NCBI RefSeq assembly: GCF_947581785.1
Contig: NZ_CANPVO010000023.1
Span: forward strand, 51,250-115,249
Source: Candidatus Palauibacter polyketidifaciens
GTDB lineage: Bacteria > Gemmatimonadota > Gemmatimonadetes > Palauibacterales > Palauibacteraceae
Length of the DNA: 64,000 bases
Reading direction: 5' to 3'
Shown here: piece after piece, positions 60,711 to 64,000 of the stretch
Layout: the number at the start of each line of letters is the position of its first letter
Position numbering within the stretch: position 1 is the stretch's first letter
Made by a program: the position numbers and the translations under genes
Notes under the pieces: model-generated
Told to the model about the DNA's origin: nothing
The model's input: the letters and a program-made list of their open reading frames with translations, nothing else
Databases searched by the model: none

Positions 60711-61829
60711 CTACCTGCCTTCGGAAGCCGCGCGCTCGGCCTCCGCCACCAGCCTTGCGATCAGCGCTTCGCCGTCCGGCAGCCCGTTCGCCAGTGCATC
60801 CCGGACGTTCCGACTGACGGCCGCGGCGAACGGCGCCGGATCCGGGCGCGAGATCTCCACGCCGGCCTCGCGCATCTCCTCGATGGCTTCCGCCTCCATT
60901 CGGCGGGCGACTTCGCTCTGGTAGGCGAGCGCCTCGGCCGCGGAACGGTCGACGGTCTCCCGTATTTCGGCGGGAAGCCCCCGGTAGAACGGCTCGTTCA
61001 CGAGAAGCGTGATCGGATTGTAGGTGATGGATGTGAAGCTGTAGAACTTCGCCACCTCGTGGAGCCGGCTGCTGACGAAGCCGATCGCGTTCGCCTCACC
61101 GCCGTCGATCACGCCCTGCTGGAGCGCGGAGTAGACCTCGCCGTAGTTCATCGGCGTCGCCTGGACGCCGAGCGCGGAATAGGCCGCCAGGTAGGTCGCG
61201 TTCTGGAGGACGCGGAGCTTGAGGCCGGCGAGATCCCCGGGCGTCTCGACGGGCCGCCGCCGGTTGTAGACGTGACGGAACCCGTAATCGAGGAATCCGA
61301 GCGAGCGTACGCCGGTGCGCTCCAGAAGCAGGTCGCGCCACCAGTCTCCCGCCGGGCCGTTCATCGCCGCGAGCCCCTGGTCCCGGGTTTCGAACAGAAA
61401 GGGAAGATCGAAAACCTGCGTCTCGGGCACCCAGCCCGAGAGCACCGGGGTGCCCGTGATGGCCATGTGCACCGCGCCGACCTGGATCTGCTCGAACGCC
61501 ACGCGCTCGCCCCCGAGCTGTCCCGACGGATAGATGACGACCCTGAACCGTCCGTCCGTGCGCTCGAACGTGAGATCCCGGAACCGCTCCGCCATGAGGT
61601 GAAACTCGGATCCCGTCGACAGCACGTGGGAGAAGCGAACCTCCCACATGCGCGCGTCGGCCGACGGGCCGGATTCACCGCTGCCGGGATTGCCGCACGC
61701 CCCCGTCAGGAGCGCCGCCGCTACGGCCGGCAGCAGGCCGGGCGGAACCCACGCTACCCGCTCGCGCCGGTCCCGGCCGCGGCACGGCGCGGTGCCGCCT
61801 CCGCGTTCAGTCGCGAATGAGTGGGACAC
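60711..61829 (-). CDS. TRAP transporter substrate-binding lipoprotein (DctP)
   Basis: About 372 residues. A lipoprotein signal (LLPAVAAALLTGACG) precedes a DctP solute-binding fold: VRFSHVLSTGSEFHLMAERFRDLTFERTDGRFRVVIYPSGQLGGERVAFEQIQVG, PVETPGDLAGLKLRVLQNATYLAAYSALG (Arg for the carboxylate) and EVYSALQQGVIDGGEANAI. The start is unclear: only GTG 61829 or TTG 61838 are available, giving an unusually long N-terminal region before the lipobox and overlapping the previous gene by about 23 nt. It serves the DctQM permease beyond the inserted ATPase gene. Confidence 0.88.
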   Translation of the reverse strand: MSHSFATERGGGTAPCRGRDRRERVAWVPPGLLPAVAAALLTGACGNPGSGESGPSADARMWEVRFSHVLSTGSEFHLMAERFRDLTFERTDGRFRVVIYPSGQLGGERVAFEQIQVGAVHMAITGTPVLSGWVPETQVFDLPFLFETRDQGLAAMNGPAGDWWRDLLLERTGVRSLGFLDYGFRHVYNRRRPVETPGDLAGLKLRVLQNATYLAAYSALGVQATPMNYGEVYSALQQGVIDGGEANAIGFVSSRLHEVAKFYSFTSITYNPITLLVNEPFYRGLPAEIRETVDRSAAEALAYQSEVARRMEAEAIEEMREAGVEISRPDPAPFAAAVSRNVRDALANGLPDGEALIARLVAEAERAASEGR

Positions 61830-62289
61830 CTTCCACAACGTGTCGCTGGATCGCCTCGGCCCAATGCGCCATGAAATCCTCGAAGTCCTCGCCGAACGCT
61901 CGTACGAAACCGTCCGCGTCGGCTGACAGTGACGTCATGCGGTACTTCACGGACGCCCGGCTTCGGCTCTCACCGTCGGGGGTCACCTGAACGTCCACCA
62001 TCGCCGTGTGGTGGTCCGGAATCACATACACGTACGACGCGCCGCCGGCCGCGGGCTCGTGTCGCGTCTGGACCCACGTCGCGGTCCCCGCGCCTTCCTT
62101 CATGGTCTGAAACACCAGGCCTTCTCCGGCATGGGGGTCGCCGGGATGCAGGTAGCGAGGATCCCACCCGGCCACCCACCGTCGCTCGCCCTCGGCGGTG
62201 AACAGCGGGAACGCCTCCGCAAACGGTAGCGCCATCGCGACGACGCCGGTCCTCTCGACATGGATGCGGTCTTCAGTATCGGTCGCCAT
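61807..62289 (-). CDS. SRPBCC-fold protein
   Basis: A 160-residue soluble protein with a START/Bet v1-like pattern (ERTGVVAMALPFAEAFPLFTAEGERRWVAGWDPRYLHPGD, GLVFQTMKEGAGTATWVQTRHEP, YVYVIPDHHTAMVDVQVTPDG). The ATG at 62289 has AGGAC upstream; a GTG two codons earlier is an alternative. It lies between the SDR and dctP genes in what looks like one operon (9-nt gap to the SDR stop). A role in binding or processing the TRAP substrate is possible only by context. Confidence 0.78.
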   Translation of the reverse strand: MATDTEDRIHVERTGVVAMALPFAEAFPLFTAEGERRWVAGWDPRYLHPGDPHAGEGLVFQTMKEGAGTATWVQTRHEPAAGGASYVYVIPDHHTAMVDVQVTPDGESRSRASVKYRMTSLSADADGFVRAFGEDFEDFMAHWAEAIQRHVVEGVPLIRD

Positions 62290-62298
62290 GGCCACGTC

Positions 62299-63063
62299 CT
62301 ATGCGCCCCAGATCGTCTGGCCGGCGTCGATGAACAGGCTGGCGCCCGTGACGAGTCGCGCCTCCTCGTTCGAGGCGAGGTACACGACGGCCCCCACCAC
62401 GTCGTCGGGCGCACCGATCTTCCCGAGCGGGATACGGGCGAGGCGCCGCTGGCGGAAGTCGGCTTGCGCGATGTCGGCGCGGTTCAGGTCGGTTTCGATC
62501 AGGCCCGGCGCGATGGCGTTCACCCGGATCCCGTGGGGCGCGAGTTCGAGCGCCATCTGCTTCGTGAGCATCTCGACCCCCGCCTTCGACACGCAGTAGT
62601 GCGTGAGGTTCGGCGCGGCCACCGCCTGCCCCGCGGACGACACGTTGACGATCGCCCCCGCCGTCCCGTCTTCGGCCATGCCGCGCGCGACCGCCTGCCC
62701 CACCAGGAAGTACCCCTTCAGGTTGACGCCCTGGATGGCATCCCACTCCTCCTCGTCGATCTCGAGGAAGGGTGTCCGCAGCAGGATCCCGGCATTGTTC
62801 ACGAGGATGTCGATGCCGCCCAGAAAGTCGTGCGCATCCCCGACGAAGCGCTCGACGTCGGAACGGGAATCGGTCGATCCCCGTACCGCGACCGCGCGCC
62901 GCCCCAGCGCCTCGATCTCACGGACAGCGCTCTCGGCATCCTCCCGGCTCCGCCGGTAGTTGACCGCCACGTCCGCCCCCTCGCGGGCCAGCCCGAGGGC
63001 GATCGCCCGACCGATGCTCCGCGAGCCGCCGGTAACCAGAGCACGCTTGCCGTCAAGACGCAT
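62299..63063 (-). CDS. Short-chain dehydrogenase/reductase (SDR)
   Basis: A 254-residue classical SDR: cofactor motif TGGSRSIGRA (11-20), NNAGILLRTPF, the catalytic Ser in VNVSSAGQ and YCVSK (Tyr and Lys), and APGLIETDLN. The basic NYRRSRED after beta-2 suggests NADP(H). It is similar to glucose or 3-oxoacyl-ACP reductases. It heads the run SDR, SRPBCC, DctP, [inverted ATPase], DctQ, DctM, which suggests that the imported carboxylate or sugar acid is oxidised by it. Confidence 0.9.
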   Translation of the reverse strand: MRLDGKRALVTGGSRSIGRAIALGLAREGADVAVNYRRSREDAESAVREIEALGRRAVAVRGSTDSRSDVERFVGDAHDFLGGIDILVNNAGILLRTPFLEIDEEEWDAIQGVNLKGYFLVGQAVARGMAEDGTAGAIVNVSSAGQAVAAPNLTHYCVSKAGVEMLTKQMALELAPHGIRVNAIAPGLIETDLNRADIAQADFRQRRLARIPLGKIGAPDDVVGAVVYLASNEEARLVTGASLFIDAGQTIWGA

Positions 63064-63188
63064 GGGGAGATCGGGGTTCGAAGCCAGTGAGGTGCCGAAC
63101 TCACATAGTCCGGGCGCGGCCAGGGATTCGCAACGCGCCTGGGCTCCCCTACCTTCGAGGAGGTTCCATTCTTCTCGGGGAGCGATCC

Positions 63189-64000
63189 ATGAAGCCCACG
63201 GTTCGTCTCGGACTCGCCTGCTCGCTGGCATTCCTTCTCAGCCTCACCGCTGCGGTGACACCGGGGGCGACCCGGCACCTGGCGGCGCAGTCCTTCCCGT
63301 CCGACGATCCCGTCATCCGGGCCATCTGGGAGGAGGGGGTCGAGCGCTCTCAGGTCTACGAACTCGGCCAGGTGATGATGGACTCCATCGGACCGCGCCT
63401 CACCGGCTCGCCCGCCATGTCCGGCGCCAACGACTGGGCGCTGGCGAAGTACGCGGAGTGGGGCATCGACGCCTATAAGGAGCAGTACGGCACGTGGCGG
63501 GGATGGGAGCGGGGGATCAACCACATCGATCTCGTCGAGCCGCGGGTGCGGTCGCTTGAGGGAATGGCGGCCGCGTGGAGTCCGGCCACGGACGGGCCTG
63601 TCGAGGCGGAGGTGGTGATTCTCGCGGACGCGGGCAGCCCCGGAGCCTTCCAGGCGTCGCTGTCGGAGGTGCGCGGCAAGTTCGTGCTCATCTCGCGCCC
63701 GGAGCCGAGTTGCCGCCCGCAGGAGAACCTGGAGCAGTTCGCCCGCCCCGAGACGACGGCCCGCATGACGGCGGAGCGCGAGCGCGCCATCGCGGAGTGG
63801 GACGAACGCGTGGGGAACACGGGGTTCGATGTGCGCTCGCTGCCGGAAGTGCTGCACGTAGCGGAACCGGCGGGGATTATCCGCTCGCAGTGGTCCGAGG
63901 GCTGGGGCGTCACCAAGATCTTCGGCACCCGCGCCCTGCGGGCCCCGGTCCTGGACCTGAGCTGCGAGGCGTACGGGCTCCTGTACCGGCTGGCCGAGAA
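63189..64000 (+). CDS. Secreted M28-type peptidase, 5' part (runs off the window)
   Basis: The first 270 residues of a protein that continues past the window end. A signal peptide (MKPTVRLGLACSLAFLLSLTA..., cleavage about 35) is followed by QVYELGQVMMDSIGPRLTGSPAMSGANDWALAKYAEWGI, the N-terminal helix pattern of M28 aminopeptidases, and the beginning of a PA-like insert (VVILADAGSPGAFQASLSEVRGKFVLISRP). Zinc-ligand motifs would lie beyond 64000. GGGGAGCG precedes the ATG. It is divergent from the SDR operon. Confidence 0.78.
   Translation, partial: MKPTVRLGLACSLAFLLSLTAAVTPGATRHLAAQSFPSDDPVIRAIWEEGVERSQVYELGQVMMDSIGPRLTGSPAMSGANDWALAKYAEWGIDAYKEQYGTWRGWERGINHIDLVEPRVRSLEGMAAAWSPATDGPVEAEVVILADAGSPGAFQASLSEVRGKFVLISRPEPSCRPQENLEQFARPETTARMTAERERAIAEWDERVGNTGFDVRSLPEVLHVAEPAGIIRSQWSEGWGVTKIFGTRALRAPVLDLSCEAYGLLYRLAE

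Overview
The window is about 68-70% GC, densely coded on both strands, and rich in Tat-type (RRxFL) and Sec-exported enzymes, TonB-dependent receptors paired with DUF4249 or GLPGLI proteins, serine beta-lactamase-like hydrolases and peptidases. That mix, without any marker gene, best fits a Gemmatimonadota-type bacterium (an environmental or host-associated lineage); this is inference. No rRNA, tRNA or CRISPR array was seen.

Layout. 0.1-7.4 kb: minus-strand directon with a sterol-desaturase-family membrane enzyme, a DUF4249 lipoprotein plus TonB receptor pair, a LysM/M15-like peptidase, and pxpA-pxpB-pxpC (ATP-dependent 5-oxoprolinase). 7.6-14.7 kb: secreted M19 dipeptidase, two signal-peptide-bearing FAH-family paralogues, an APC permease, a thioredoxin-like protein, a DDAH/amidinotransferase-fold enzyme and a SRPBCC protein. 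14.7-28.6 kb: MarC, serine hydrolase, MBL hydrolase, MATE exporter, GLPGLI protein plus TonB receptor, HGSNAT-like acyltransferase, a periplasmic two-subunit molybdenum hydroxylase and a tannase/feruloyl esterase.

28.6-34.5 kb is a decayed mobilizable element: an AT-rich left edge, an integrase scrap, lower-GC hypothetical genes, two hairpins before a MobC-like gene, a relaxase broken by four single-base indels, and a broken tyrosine integrase at the right end. It abuts an M56/BlaI sensor-repressor pair with twin palindromic operators, divergent from a two-subunit aconitase X (AcnX).

38.4-50.9 kb looks like an amino-acid or amine catabolism region: a 3-hydroxyacyl-CoA-dehydrogenase-like protein, a beta-keto acid cleavage enzyme, an APC permease, a Tat-exported class V PLP enzyme, a VapC/Phd toxin-antitoxin pair, a Tat-lipoprotein alanine-racemase homologue, a dicarboxylate-type symporter and two M29/NicX-like metalloenzymes, then a degenerate Tat aldo/keto reductase and a DUF4143 ATPase. 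51.2-53.1 kb holds the best candidate for an unusual pathway: a gamma-butyrobetaine-hydroxylase-like Fe/2OG oxygenase divergent from an HD-domain protein with the ligand set of mixed-valent diiron oxygenases, the TmpA/TmpB arrangement that degrades trimethylaminoethylphosphonate. 53-64 kb: serine hydrolase, DUF1801, ERG4/ERG24-type reductase, Tat flavin-reductase lipoprotein, GNAT, a TRAP transporter set split by an inverted DUF4143 ATPase gene, SRPBCC, SDR and the start of an M28-type peptidase.

Many neighbours overlap by 1, 4 or 8 nt (ATGA, TGATG or GTGA junctions), so most same-strand runs are probably translationally coupled operons.
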